Shown one piece after another: positions 47,350 to 54,989 of a DNA stretch of 64,000 nt (position 1 is its first letter; the number at the start of each line of letters is the position of its first letter). The position numbers and the translations under genes are program-made. Source of the DNA: Thalassovita mangrovi (GTDB lineage Bacteria; Pseudomonadota; Alphaproteobacteria; Rhodobacterales; Rhodobacteraceae); the NCBI RefSeq assembly GCF_009857745.1, contig NZ_WWEN01000004.1, forward strand, positions 1 to 64,000, read 5' to 3'. The notes beneath the pieces are model-generated. The model was not told where the DNA came from. It did not search any database and saw only the letters and a program-made list of their open reading frames with translations.

Positions 47350-48321
47350 TCAGGCCAGCGCGTTGCTGGCGGCGCTTTCGGGCAGTTCCTCGTCGAAGCA
47401 GCGCTGATAGAACTCGGCCACCGTCTGGCGTTCCAGTTCGTCGCATTTGTTGAGGAAGGTCAGGCGGAAGGCGTACCCGACATTGCGGAAGATCTCGGTG
47501 TTCCAGGCCCAGTTGATCACGGTCCGCGGGCTCATCACCGTCGACAGTTCGCCGTTCATGAAGGCGGTCCGGGTCAGGTCGGCCAGGGTCACCATCTGGG
47601 CCACGGTCTTGCGGCCCTTTTCGGTGTTGAAATGCGGCGCCTTGCCCAGAACGATCATGGTTTCGGCGTCATGCGACAGATAGTTCAGCGTGGCGACCAG
47701 AGACCAGCGGTCCATCTGTGCCTGGTTGATCTGCTGCACCCCGTGATAGAGCCCGGTGGTGTCGCCCAGGCCAACGGTGTTGGCGGTGGCGAACAGGCGG
47801 AAATAGGGGTTCGGCGTGATCACTTCGTTCTGGTCCAGCAGCGTCAGCTTGCCGTCATGTTCCAGGACCCGCTGGATCACGAACATCACGTCGGCGCGGC
47901 CGGCATCGTATTCGTCGAACACGATCGCGGTCGGGTTGCGCAGCGCCCAGGGCAGGATGCCTTCGTGGAATTCGGTGACCTGCTTGCCGTCGCGCAGCTT
48001 GATCGCGTCCTTGCCGATCAGGTCGATCCGGCTGATATGGCTGTCGAGGTTGACCCGCACGCAGGGCCAGTTCAGCCGTGCCGCGACCTGTTCGATATGG
48101 GTCGATTTACCGGTGCCGTGATAGCCCTGGATCATCACGCGGCGATTGCGCGAAAACCCGGCCAGGATGGCCAGCGTGGTGTCGGGATCGAATTTGTAGG
48201 TGGGGTCGATCTCGGGCACGCGGTCGGTGGTCTCGGCAAAGCCCTTCACGACCATATCGGTATCGAAGCCGAATACGTCGCGGACGGAAATGTCTTCGGT
48301 CGGTTTTGCTGTGCTGTCCAT
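47350..48321 (-). CDS. cobS: Aerobic cobaltochelatase subunit CobS
   Basis: A 323-residue AAA+ ATPase that assembles with CobT to drive cobalt insertion by CobN. Walker A is GYHGTGKST (about 65-73, in [21 protein letters not shown]). Walker B is [26 protein letters not shown] and [17 protein letters not shown] are conserved in CobS. The start is uncertain. ATG 48321 ([13 protein letters not shown]) agrees with relatives, and ATG 48351 (MSFFDKADG) would add ten residues. A terminator follows, so cobT may have its own promoter. Confidence 0.94.
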   Translation of the reverse strand: MDSTAKPTEDISVRDVFGFDTDMVVKGFAETTDRVPEIDPTYKFDPDTTLAILAGFSRNRRVMIQGYHGTGKSTHIEQVAARLNWPCVRVNLDSHISRIDLIGKDAIKLRDGKQVTEFHEGILPWALRNPTAIVFDEYDAGRADVMFVIQRVLEHDGKLTLLDQNEVITPNPYFRLFATANTVGLGDTTGLYHGVQQINQAQMDRWSLVATLNYLSHDAETMIVLGKAPHFNTEKGRKTVAQMVTLADLTRTAFMNGELSTVMSPRTVINWAWNTEIFRNVGYAFRLTFLNKCDELERQTVAEFYQRCFDEELPESAASNALA

Positions 48322-48500
48322 CGTGCCGTCTGCCTTATCAAAAAAACTCATGCGTCGCGGAACCGAAGGTTCCGACCGTTGTGGTGCAACATATAGGGGC
48401 CGAGGGCAAGGGGGCGCGACATTTTCCGCCACGTTCCGGCGGTCTGCGGCGTCAAATCCGCCCGCTTACCCGGCATCGGCGGTCTTGGCGCGCGCCCGGA

Positions 48501-48540
48501 ACAAAAAACGCCCCCAGCGGTCTGCCGACCCGGGGGCGTT
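48501..48540 (-). terminator. Intrinsic terminator of infC
   Basis: AACGCCCCC / GGGGGCGTT stem with a 14-nt-class loop, then U6 on the minus strand (plus-strand A run 48503-48508). Confidence 0.88.
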
Positions 48541-48563
48541 CGAAATGCGTCGAAAAGACCGGC

Positions 48564-49109
48564 TTACTTGCTCAGCGGCCCGATCATCATGATCATCTGG
48601 CGGCCTTCCATCTTCGGCATGTTTTCCACCTTGCCGATTTCCTTGATGTCCTCGGCCACGCGTTCCAGCAGTTCACGGCCCAGGTTCTGGTGCGCCATTT
48701 CGCGGCCGCGGAAGCGCAGGGTGACCTTCACCTTGTCGCCGTTTTCCAGGAACTTGATCACGTTGCGCATCTTGACCTGATAGTCGTGCGTATCGGTGTT
48801 GGGGCGGAACTTGACCTCTTTGACTTCGATGATCTTCTGCTTCTTCCGCGCCTCGGATTCCCGCTTCTGCTGTTCGTACTTGAACTTGCCGAAGTCCATG
48901 ATCTTGCATACGGGCGGCGTGGCGTTGGGCGAAATCTCCACCAGGTCCAGGCCTGCCTCTTCGGCCATGGCCATGGCGCGGGCAGGGGTCACGACGCCGA
49001 CATTTTCGCCTTCGGCTCCGATCAGGCGGATTTCCGTGGCGCGAATGCGGTCGTTGACGCGGGGGCCGGTGTCGCGCGTCGGGGGCGCGTTATGAGGTCT
49101 GCGGGCTAT
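48564..49109 (-). CDS. infC: Translation initiation factor IF-3, apparent AUA start codon
   Basis: A 181-residue factor that binds the 30S subunit and checks start codon and initiator tRNA. The full N-domain is present upstream of the first ATG/GTG: it reads [20 protein letters not shown], then [20 protein letters not shown], then [21 protein letters not shown]. The C-domain carries [20 protein letters not shown] and [19 protein letters not shown]. No ATG, GTG or TTG occurs in frame at the right place. The first residue of the conserved start aligns with an ATA codon at 49109-49107, with AAGGA 8 nt upstream. infC is known for rare starts (AUU in E. coli) used in self-repression by IF-3. AUA here is inference from the frame. 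Confidence 0.93.
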   Translation of the reverse strand: MARRPHNAPPTRDTGPRVNDRIRATEIRLIGAEGENVGVVTPARAMAMAEEAGLDLVEISPNATPPVCKIMDFGKFKYEQQKRESEARKKQKIIEVKEVKFRPNTDTHDYQVKMRNVIKFLENGDKVKVTLRFRGREMAHQNLGRELLERVAEDIKEIGKVENMPKMEGRQMIMMIGPLSK

Positions 49110-49304
49110 GGTTTCGATCCTTCGATTATTGGCGAATTCGAAACCGCAAGGTAACGATTGCGGGCGGCTACTTCAAGCGGCAAATCCTCGCTCATGCTTT
49201 TATTTTTAGCGCTTTCCCCTTGTCGCCGCCGCGGTTGAGCGGCATCTGGGCGGCCCAAGCATACCGGGTTGAATATCCACCCGGGGAAGAAAGGAAAAGG
49301 TATC

Positions 49305-49943
49305 ATGAAAAACCTGATTTGGGTCGCTTTGGCGACGATTGTCATCGCTGCGGCATATTTCGTATTCGTGAAGCCGAAGTCGGAAACCGGCATCAGCCCG
49401 GTCGTTACATCTCCGGTCGTCGAAACCCCGGTCGATGACGCCCCGGCCGCCGCGCCGGAGCCGAGCGCCGAGGAAGCCGCGCCGGTGGAAGAGGCTGCTC
49501 AAGAGATGCAGGATGCCGCCCAGGACGCGGCAGAGACCGTGCAGGGCGTGGTAGAGGACGCGGTTGAAAGCGTCGTCGAAGACGGTGCCACCGTGGCCGG
49601 CGCGGTCGAACAGGCCGTCGAAGGCGCAGCCGGGGCCGCCGAACAGGCCGTGAAAGATGCCGTTCAGAGCGCCGTTGACGCGGCCGGGGCCGCCGCGGAC
49701 AGCGCAAGCGAAGCGACGGACAGCAGCAATCAGGCCACCGAAGAGGTTTCTGAACTGACCGATCCGGCCGATCTGTTCACCGTCGAAGGCTTCGTGCTGG
49801 ACCAGGCGCTGGATTATGTCGACGCCTCCGGCCTGGACGCGGTGACCAAGATGGCGACCAAGACCGCGATCGAGAAGGCCAAGGACAATCCCGAGCTGCT
49901 GAAAGCGGCGCTGCAGGCGGCCCGGGCCAAGCTGGGCCTGTAA
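49305..49943 (+). CDS. Membrane-anchored Ala/Glu-rich helical protein, unknown
   Basis: A 212-residue protein. One N-terminal transmembrane helix or uncleaved signal (KNLIWVALATIVIAAAYFVFV, 2-22) is followed by a Pro/Ala/Glu segment (about 30-60). A long alanine-rich stretch of irregular amphipathic repeats (AVEQAVEGAAGAAEQAVKDA and similar, about 65-150) comes next. The C-terminal 55 residues look folded (LFTVEGFVLDQALDYVDASG...). The repeats resemble apolipoprotein or LEA-like helices. Function unknown. GGAAAAGG lies 6 nt before ATG 49305. Divergent from infC. Confidence 0.7.
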   Translation: MKNLIWVALATIVIAAAYFVFVKPKSETGISPVVTSPVVETPVDDAPAAAPEPSAEEAAPVEEAAQEMQDAAQDAAETVQGVVEDAVESVVEDGATVAGAVEQAVEGAAGAAEQAVKDAVQSAVDAAGAAADSASEATDSSNQATEEVSELTDPADLFTVEGFVLDQALDYVDASGLDAVTKMATKTAIEKAKDNPELLKAALQAARAKLGL

Positions 49944-49965
49944 TCCTCCCGCCGGACGAAACAGA

Positions 49966-49998
49966 AACGCCGCGCAAGCGATTGCGCGGCGTTTATTA
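49966..49998. terminator. Bidirectional terminator between convergent genes
   Basis: AACGCCGCGCAA-GCGA-TTGCGCGGCGTT stem, 12 pairs, followed by a TTATTATTT run on the plus strand. Confidence 0.85.
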
Positions 49999-50022
49999 TT
50001 TCCGGGTTTCAGTGCGGCCGGA

Positions 50023-50877
50023 TCAGTCCAGGAAGGCCTTTTCGACCACGTATTGCGCAGGCTTCGAATTGGCCCCTTCTTCCAGCCCGTAACCTTCCAG
50101 CATGTCCTTGATTTCCAGGTTGAAGGCCAGGTTGCCGCAGACCATCGCGCGGTCGTCTTCGGGGTTGATCGGCGCCACGCCCAGGTCCGCGAACGCCTCG
50201 CCCGAGCGCATCAGGTCGGTGATGCGGCCCATCTTGGGGCTCTCTTCGCGGGTGGTGGTGGGGTAATACTTGATCTTCTTCCAGAACCCTTCGCCGATCA
50301 CCTCGTTCAGCAACTCGTCGGTTTTCAGCGCCTCGATCAGTTCGCGGCCATATTGCAGCTCGCCCACTTCGCGGCAGGTATGGGTGATGATCACCTCGTC
50401 GTAATCCTGATAGGTCTGCGGTTCGCGCAGCAGCGACGCGAAGGGCGCAAAACCGGTGCCGGTGGCGAAGAACCAGATGCGCTTGCCGGGCAGCAGCGCG
50501 TCATGCACCAGCGTGCCGACGGGTTTCGGGCGCAGGATGATTTCATCGCCCACCTTGATGTGCTGCAGTTTCGAGGTCAGCGGCCCGTCCTGCACCTTGA
50601 TCGAATAGAACTCCAGCTCCTCGTCCCAGGAGGGCGAGGCGATGGAATAGGCGCGCAGAAGCGGCTTTTGCTTGCCGGTCTTCGGGTCCGGGTCGCCCAT
50701 CAGCCCGATCATCACGAATTCGCCGGAACGGAAGCGCAAGGCCGCGGGCCGGGTGCAGCGGAAGGAAAACAGACGGTCGGTCCAATGCTTGACCTCGGTG
50801 ACGGTCTGGGCATCGGGCAGGGTGGGAACTTTGGGCGCGGGGGCTGCGGCTTCGGTCACTGTGCTCATCTCGGTCAT
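50023..50877 (-). CDS. fpr: Ferredoxin/flavodoxin-NADP+ reductase
   Basis: A 284-residue FAD enzyme of the bacterial plant-type-like FNR family. The FAD-binding beta-barrel contains RFRSGEFVMIGL and LLRAYSIASPSWDEELEFYSIK (the RAYSI FAD motif). The NADP domain has GTGFAPFASLLREP, TCREVGELQYG and MVCGNLAFNLEIKDML. It ends YVVEKAFLD. The last gene of the sulfur operon (DUF2849-cysI-cysH-DUF934-fpr) on this strand, 78 nt after DUF934. It probably supplies electrons via ferredoxin to CysI. Start ATG 50877; ATG 50868 is possible. Confidence 0.92.
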   Translation of the reverse strand: MTEMSTVTEAAAPAPKVPTLPDAQTVTEVKHWTDRLFSFRCTRPAALRFRSGEFVMIGLMGDPDPKTGKQKPLLRAYSIASPSWDEELEFYSIKVQDGPLTSKLQHIKVGDEIILRPKPVGTLVHDALLPGKRIWFFATGTGFAPFASLLREPQTYQDYDEVIITHTCREVGELQYGRELIEALKTDELLNEVIGEGFWKKIKYYPTTTREESPKMGRITDLMRSGEAFADLGVAPINPEDDRAMVCGNLAFNLEIKDMLEGYGLEEGANSKPAQYVVEKAFLD

Positions 50878-50955
50878 AATGTCTCTGGCCGGTGACTAAA
50901 CCGGCATCCCTCAGTTAGCTTTGATCCATGTCAGATGAAAGGGGCCATCGCGATT

Positions 50956-51366
50956 TCAGTCCTTGCGCAGCCGCGCCTGGTAATCGTGATTTTGCCAATC
51001 GGCGCGGAACATCCATTCGGTTTCGGGCTGGCGCGCGGCTTGCTCGGCGCTGATTTCCACCTCGTCGAAGCCGGAACGGCGCGCCATCGCGTATTGATCG
51101 GAAATCACGTGGCCGCGCGCCCGCAACCGGCCCTGATAGCCCATCCGCCGCAACTGCCGCGCGATGGTGAAACCGCGCCCGTCGGCGAAGCTGGGGAAGT
51201 TGATGGCGATCAGCTTCAGCGCGGTCAACCGGCCCACCAACGCCTGGGGATCGGCGTCGGGGGCCAGTTCCACCGAGACGGCCGCTTCGGCCGCCTCGGC
51301 AAGGGGGATGATGTCGCCGTCAAAATCATCGGCCCGGAAACCGATATCGGTCACGATCACGCTCAT
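50956..51366 (-). CDS. DUF934 protein, linked to sulfite reductase
   Basis: A 136-residue protein matching the DUF934 family found next to cysI and cysH in proteobacteria. Conserved segments: LIAINFPSFADGRGFTIARQLR, MGYQGRLRARGHVISDQYAMARRSGFDEVEI and FRADWQNHDYQARLR. It is thought to help CysI or to carry electrons in assimilatory sulfite reduction; the mechanism is unknown. ATG overlaps the cysH stop (ATGA), so translation is coupled. Confidence 0.85.
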   Translation of the reverse strand: MSVIVTDIGFRADDFDGDIIPLAEAAEAAVSVELAPDADPQALVGRLTALKLIAINFPSFADGRGFTIARQLRRMGYQGRLRARGHVISDQYAMARRSGFDEVEISAEQAARQPETEWMFRADWQNHDYQARLRKD

Positions 51367-52106
51367 TGCGTCGCTCCTGTCCTTACCATTTTGCCATCCA
51401 CCAGGTGGATGCCGCATTCCACCTTGTCGCTGCCGCGCCAGCGGCCCGCGCGTTCGTCCTCGCCGTCCCTGACCGGCGAGGTGCAGGGTTTGCAGCCGAT
51501 CGACGGAAATCCCTTGGCCACCAGCGGGTGACGAGGAAGCCGGTTGTTGATCATGTAGTCCTGCACGTCGCCCTTGTCCCAATGGGCCAGCGGGTTGACC
51601 TTGATGCGCCGGTCGTCCTCGTTCTCGAAGAAATCCAGCGCCGCGCGGGTGCCGCCCTGGAACCGCTTGCGTCCGGTGATCCAGGCGTCGAAACGGCCAA
51701 GCGCCTGTTCCAGCGGCCGGGTCTTGCGCAGGTCGCAGCAGGCGTCGGTGTCGCGCAGATGCAGCGCGCCGTAAGGGTCTTCGGCTTCCAGCGCGACCTT
51801 GTCGGCGCGGATGATGCGCAGATCGGTCAGCCCGAGGAATTCCGCCACCTCGCGCTGATACTCGAGCGTTTCGGCAAACAGCATCTGGGTGTCGATGAAC
51901 AGCACCGGAATGGTCCGGTCGACCTGCGCCACCATATGCAGTAGCACGACGCTTTCGGCGCCGAAGGAACTGACCATGGCGATGCGGCCGACCTGCGGGT
52001 CGGATAGGGCGCGTTTCAACACGGCGCTGGCGGCGTGATGCCGGTAGCGCCGGTTGAGATGCGCGACCCGTTCCTCGACGGGGCTGAGGGGGGCCTCAAG
52101 CGGCAT
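51363..52106 (-). CDS. cysH: Phosphoadenylyl/adenylyl-sulfate reductase CysH, [4Fe-4S] type
   Basis: A 247-residue thioredoxin-dependent reductase making sulfite from APS (or PAPS). VSSFGAESVVLLHMVAQ is the nucleotide-binding loop (about 45-61). The CC pair (about 124-125, in DACCDLRKTRPLEQAL) and CKPC (about 205-208) form the cluster site that marks APS reductases, in contrast with the cluster-free E. coli CysH. TGRKRFQGG and NPLAHWDKGDVQDYMINNRLP are further family marks. The catalytic tail ECGIH holds the nucleophilic Cys. It overlaps the cysI end by 11 nt. ATG 52106 was taken. Confidence 0.93.
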   Translation of the reverse strand: MPLEAPLSPVEERVAHLNRRYRHHAASAVLKRALSDPQVGRIAMVSSFGAESVVLLHMVAQVDRTIPVLFIDTQMLFAETLEYQREVAEFLGLTDLRIIRADKVALEAEDPYGALHLRDTDACCDLRKTRPLEQALGRFDAWITGRKRFQGGTRAALDFFENEDDRRIKVNPLAHWDKGDVQDYMINNRLPRHPLVAKGFPSIGCKPCTSPVRDGEDERAGRWRGSDKVECGIHLVDGKMVRTGATQ

Positions 52107-53763
52107 TTTTCTTCGCCGCTTCAGGGTAAAGCGCCGCCTTGAACGGCTCGGCGCCCAGCCGGCGATAGGCCGCCAGGAAGGTTTCGCCCGGGTCCTCGCG
52201 CAGCTCCAGGTAGGCGCGGATGATCCGCTCGATCGCGTCCACGATTTCGTCATAGGCGAAACCGGGGCCGGTGCGCTGCCCGATTACCGCGTCCTCGGTG
52301 CCGTCGCCGCCGAGGGTGATCTGGTAGTTTTCCACCCCCGCGCGGTCCAGCCCCAGGATGCCGATATGGCCGACATGGTGATGGCCGCAGGCGTTGATGC
52401 AGCCCGAAATCTTGATCTTCAGCGGGCCGATATCGTGTTCCAGCTTCAGCGCGTCGAAGCGTTCGGCGATCTGTTGCGCCACCGGGATCGACCGGGCGGT
52501 CGCCAGCGCGCAGTAATCCATCCCGGGGCAGGCGATGATATCGCTGATCAGCCCGATATTGGCGGTGGCGAGCCCGGCGGGTTTCAGCGCCGCGTGCAGT
52601 GCGGGCAGGTCGGATTTATGCACATGCGGCAGGATCACGTTCTGTTCGTGGCTGATGCGCAATTCGCCGTGGCCGTAACGGTCGGCCAGATCGGCCAGCA
52701 GCCGCATCTGGTCGCTGGTCGCGTCGCCCGGCGTCTGGCCCTGCGCCTTGAGCGAGATCGACACGATGGCATGGCCGGGCGCCTTGTGGGCGGCCAGGTT
52801 GGTATCGGCCCAGGACCGGAAGACGGGATCGTTGGCATAGGCCAGCGCGTAGGGGGCTTCGTCGCGGGGCGCGAATTCGGGGGCGGCGAAATGCGCTTCG
52901 ATCTGCGCCAGCAATTCCTGATCGACGCCCTTGAACAGCGGCCGCAATTCGTTGAAACGCGCCTCCACCTGGTCGCGCACCGCGTCGATCCCGTTTTCGT
53001 TGACGGTGATCTTGATCCGCGCCTTGTACTTGTTATCGCGCCGCCCCAGCGTGTTGTAGGCCGACACGACCGCCTCAAGATAAGGCAGCAGATCGGCGCG
53101 GGGCAGGAAATCGCGGATCACCTTGCCCACCACGGGGGTACGGCCCAGACCGCCACCGACGATCACCTCGAAACCCGCTTCGCCATCCCGTTCCACCATC
53201 CGCAGCCCGATATCGTGGGCGCGGGTGACGGCGCGGTCGTTGGGCGATCCGGTGATGGCGATCTTGAACTTGCGCGGCAGGAACTGGAATTCCGGGTGGT
53301 CGGTGGACCATTGCCGGATCAGTTCGGCCACCGGGCGGGGATCGGCGATCTCATCCGCTGCGGCCCCGGCGAAATGATCGGCGGTCACGTTGCGGATCGT
53401 GTTGCCGCTGGTCTGGATCGCGTGCAGCTTCACCTCGGCCAGCGCGTCGAGGATATCGGGCACCTCGGGCAGTTTCGGCCAGTTGTACTGGATGTTCTGC
53501 CGGGTGGTGAAATGGCCGTAGCCCTTGTCGAACTTGTCAGCGATCAGCGCCAGTTGCCGCATCTGATCGCTGGAAAGCGTACCGTAGGGGATCGCAACCC
53601 GCAGCATATAGGCGTGCAGTTGCAGGTAGAGCCCGTTCATCAGCCGCAGCGGCTTGAATTCATCCTCGGTCAGCGACCCGTCGATGCGGCGCTGCACCTG
53701 GGCGCGGAACTGGGCGTTGCGGGCGGCCAGGAAGGCGTCGTCGAATTCGTTGTAGCGATACAT
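52096..53763 (-). CDS. cysI: Assimilatory sulfite reductase hemoprotein (CysI-like nitrite/sulfite reductase)
   Basis: A 555-residue siroheme and [4Fe-4S] enzyme reducing sulfite to sulfide with six electrons. Two ferredoxin-like halves are visible; the first has GYGHFTTRQNIQYNWPKL and GNTIRNVTADHFAG. The cofactor site is ACPGMDYCALATARS, then KIKISGCINACGHHHVGHIG, giving the four cluster/siroheme Cys. Basic residues binding sulfite (RQN, KFK) are in place. It lacks a flavoprotein partner (cysJ); electrons probably come from ferredoxin and the Fpr at the operon end. A nitrite reductase role cannot be excluded by sequence, but linkage to cysH argues for sulfite. ATG 53763 overlaps the DUF2849 stop (TGATG). 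Confidence 0.93.
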   Translation of the reverse strand: MYRYNEFDDAFLAARNAQFRAQVQRRIDGSLTEDEFKPLRLMNGLYLQLHAYMLRVAIPYGTLSSDQMRQLALIADKFDKGYGHFTTRQNIQYNWPKLPEVPDILDALAEVKLHAIQTSGNTIRNVTADHFAGAAADEIADPRPVAELIRQWSTDHPEFQFLPRKFKIAITGSPNDRAVTRAHDIGLRMVERDGEAGFEVIVGGGLGRTPVVGKVIRDFLPRADLLPYLEAVVSAYNTLGRRDNKYKARIKITVNENGIDAVRDQVEARFNELRPLFKGVDQELLAQIEAHFAAPEFAPRDEAPYALAYANDPVFRSWADTNLAAHKAPGHAIVSISLKAQGQTPGDATSDQMRLLADLADRYGHGELRISHEQNVILPHVHKSDLPALHAALKPAGLATANIGLISDIIACPGMDYCALATARSIPVAQQIAERFDALKLEHDIGPLKIKISGCINACGHHHVGHIGILGLDRAGVENYQITLGGDGTEDAVIGQRTGPGFAYDEIVDAIERIIRAYLELREDPGETFLAAYRRLGAEPFKAALYPEAAKKNAA

Positions 53764-54065
53764 CAGCTCAGCTCCGCCTGTTTGCCGTGGAAATAGTTGG
53801 AAGGCCCGCTGCGGCGGAAATTTTCGCGAAAATGCGCCGGTTCCGGGCCGTCGGGGCCGTTGATCACGTCGGCCATATAGACGCCGACCGCTTGGGCCTG
53901 CTGCCGTTCGGCTTCCAGCAGGCGCAGCTGGGCATGGGCTTCGTCCTCGATCACCTCGGCGTCGCACAGCATCGGCGACCAGTCGTCATTCGCGGTGAAA
54001 TAGACGACATCGCCGTTCAGAAGGGCGTTGGCGGTGATGACTTTGGGCGTAAAGGGACGTGCCAT
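53763..54065 (-). CDS. DUF2849 protein, first gene of the sulfur operon
   Basis: A 100-residue soluble protein of DUF2849: VITANALLNGDVVYFTANDDWSPMLCDAEVI (about 9-39), then a helical middle and PEPAHFRENFRRSGPSNYF at the end. It occurs right before cysI in alphaproteobacteria and is assumed to aid sulfite reduction. Function not known. ATG 54065 has GGAAAAGGCCC upstream. A divergent promoter region separates it from the Lrp-type regulator. Confidence 0.85.
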   Translation of the reverse strand: MARPFTPKVITANALLNGDVVYFTANDDWSPMLCDAEVIEDEAHAQLRLLEAERQQAQAVGVYMADVINGPDGPEPAHFRENFRRSGPSNYFHGKQAELS

Positions 54066-54092
54066 GACAGGGCCTTTTCCTTTGGTTGACTT

Positions 54093-54120
54093 GGGGGTGA
54101 ATATAGAAAATATTCCCCCC
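54093..54120. promoter_or_regulatory. Inverted repeat GAATAT-N5-ATATTC in the cys/lrp divergent region
   Basis: GAATAT (54099-54104) / ATATTC (54110-54115), flanked by GGGGG and CCCCC. It lies 30-55 nt upstream of the DUF2849 start and may bind the divergent regulator. Confidence 0.45.
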
Positions 54121-54135
54121 ATTGCGCCATATCGC

Positions 54136-54190
54136 GGAACAAATAAGGACTTGATCCGGGTGTGGCGGCGGAAAACGAATATATTGTTCC
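54136..54190. promoter_or_regulatory. Inverted repeat GGAACAA / TTGTTCC in the cys/lrp divergent region
   Basis: GGAACAA at 54136-54142 and TTGTTCC at 54184-54190, centre-to-centre 48 nt. Together with the dyad at 54093 these are candidate operators for the adjacent Lrp-family protein. Confidence 0.4.
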
Positions 54191-54211
54191 AAAATGACGA
54201 AAGGGGGCGAA

Positions 54212-54673
54212 ATGACGGTTCGATTGGATCAGACGGATCGGAAAATCCTGGCCGAGCTGCAGCGGGACGCGGGCCAGTCGCTTGACGAAATCGCCCGCAA
54301 GGTGGGGTCGTCCAAGACCCCGGTATGGAATCGCATCCGCAAGATGCGCGAAGCCGGGATCATGGGGCCGCAGACGGTGGTTCTGGATGCCGAGAAGCTG
54401 GGTTTCGAGGCGTGTTTCTTCGTGCTGATCCGTACCTCGGAACACGAAGCCGAATGGCAGGAAAAATTCCTGCGCGCGCTGCAAAACCGCCCCGAGGTGA
54501 TGGAGGCGCACCGGCTGGCGGGCGACATCGATTATATCCTCAAGGTGCGGGTGAAGAACGCGCGCGCCTATGACGAATTCTACCAGGCGCTGATTTCCGA
54601 GGTGAGGGTGAACAACATCACCGCGCTGCTGTCGATGGAGGAAATCAAGTCGACGACGGAGCTGCCGCTGTGA
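54212..54673 (+). CDS. Lrp/AsnC-family transcriptional regulator
   Basis: A 153-residue regulator. The helix-turn-helix is in LDQTDRKILAELQRDAGQSLDEIARKVGSSKTPVWNRIRKMREAGIM (about 4-50). The RAM (Lrp ligand-binding, dimer) domain follows, with FFVLIRTSEHEAEWQEKFLRAL and VMEAHRLAGDIDYILKVRV. I prefer ATG 54212, 6 nt after GGGGG; ATG 54194 is possible. Transcribed away from the sulfur operon, which it probably controls, perhaps with a sulfur amino acid as ligand. This is inference by position. Confidence 0.9.
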   Translation: MTVRLDQTDRKILAELQRDAGQSLDEIARKVGSSKTPVWNRIRKMREAGIMGPQTVVLDAEKLGFEACFFVLIRTSEHEAEWQEKFLRALQNRPEVMEAHRLAGDIDYILKVRVKNARAYDEFYQALISEVRVNNITALLSMEEIKSTTELPL

Positions 54674-54966
54674 GCGATGCGCCGAAGCCCGTAGTCACCA
54701 TTGAATATTGCACCGGCTGCAACTGGCTGCTGCGGGCCGGGTGGATGGCGCAGGAACTGCTGCAGAGCTTCGGGGAGGATCTTGGCGGGGTGACGCTGAA
54801 ACCCGGCTATGGCGGCGTTTACGAAGTGCGTGTGGACGGGGCGCTGTTGTGGGAACGCAAGCGCGACGGCGGATTCCCGGACGCGAAGGAGCTGAAGAAG
54901 CGGCTGCGCGACGTGATCGAACCGGAACGGGACCTGGGGCATCTGGACCGGCACGGCGCTGGGTAG
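54670..54966 (+). CDS. SelW/SelT/SelH-family (Rdx) thioredoxin-like protein, Cys form
   Basis: A 98-residue protein with the Rdx fold. The redox motif is CTGC (about 15-18, in IEYCTGCNWLLRAGWMAQELL). The selenoprotein versions carry Cys-x-x-Sec; here both positions are Cys. The second conserved part is GGVYEVRVDGALLWERKRDGGFPDAKELKKRLRD. Possible partners are glutathione or 14-3-3-like proteins in animals; in bacteria the role is unknown. GTG 54670 overlaps the regulator stop, so the two are co-translated. Confidence 0.88.
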   Translation: MSDAPKPVVTIEYCTGCNWLLRAGWMAQELLQSFGEDLGGVTLKPGYGGVYEVRVDGALLWERKRDGGFPDAKELKKRLRDVIEPERDLGHLDRHGAG

Positions 54967-54989
54967 GCCTGGCCCGGCTTGCGATCCGC

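Noticed and set aside
48564-48992. Truncated infC starting at a GTG
   Set aside because: The upstream frame encodes a complete IF-3 N-domain without stops, so the gene is whole with an unusual start.
52096-53763. Assimilatory nitrite reductase
   Set aside because: The family overlaps, but tight linkage with cysH and DUF934 supports sulfite reductase; no nitrate genes are in the window.
54670-54966. Selenoprotein W with selenocysteine
   Set aside because: The redox motif is CTGC with two ordinary Cys codons, and there is no in-frame TGA.
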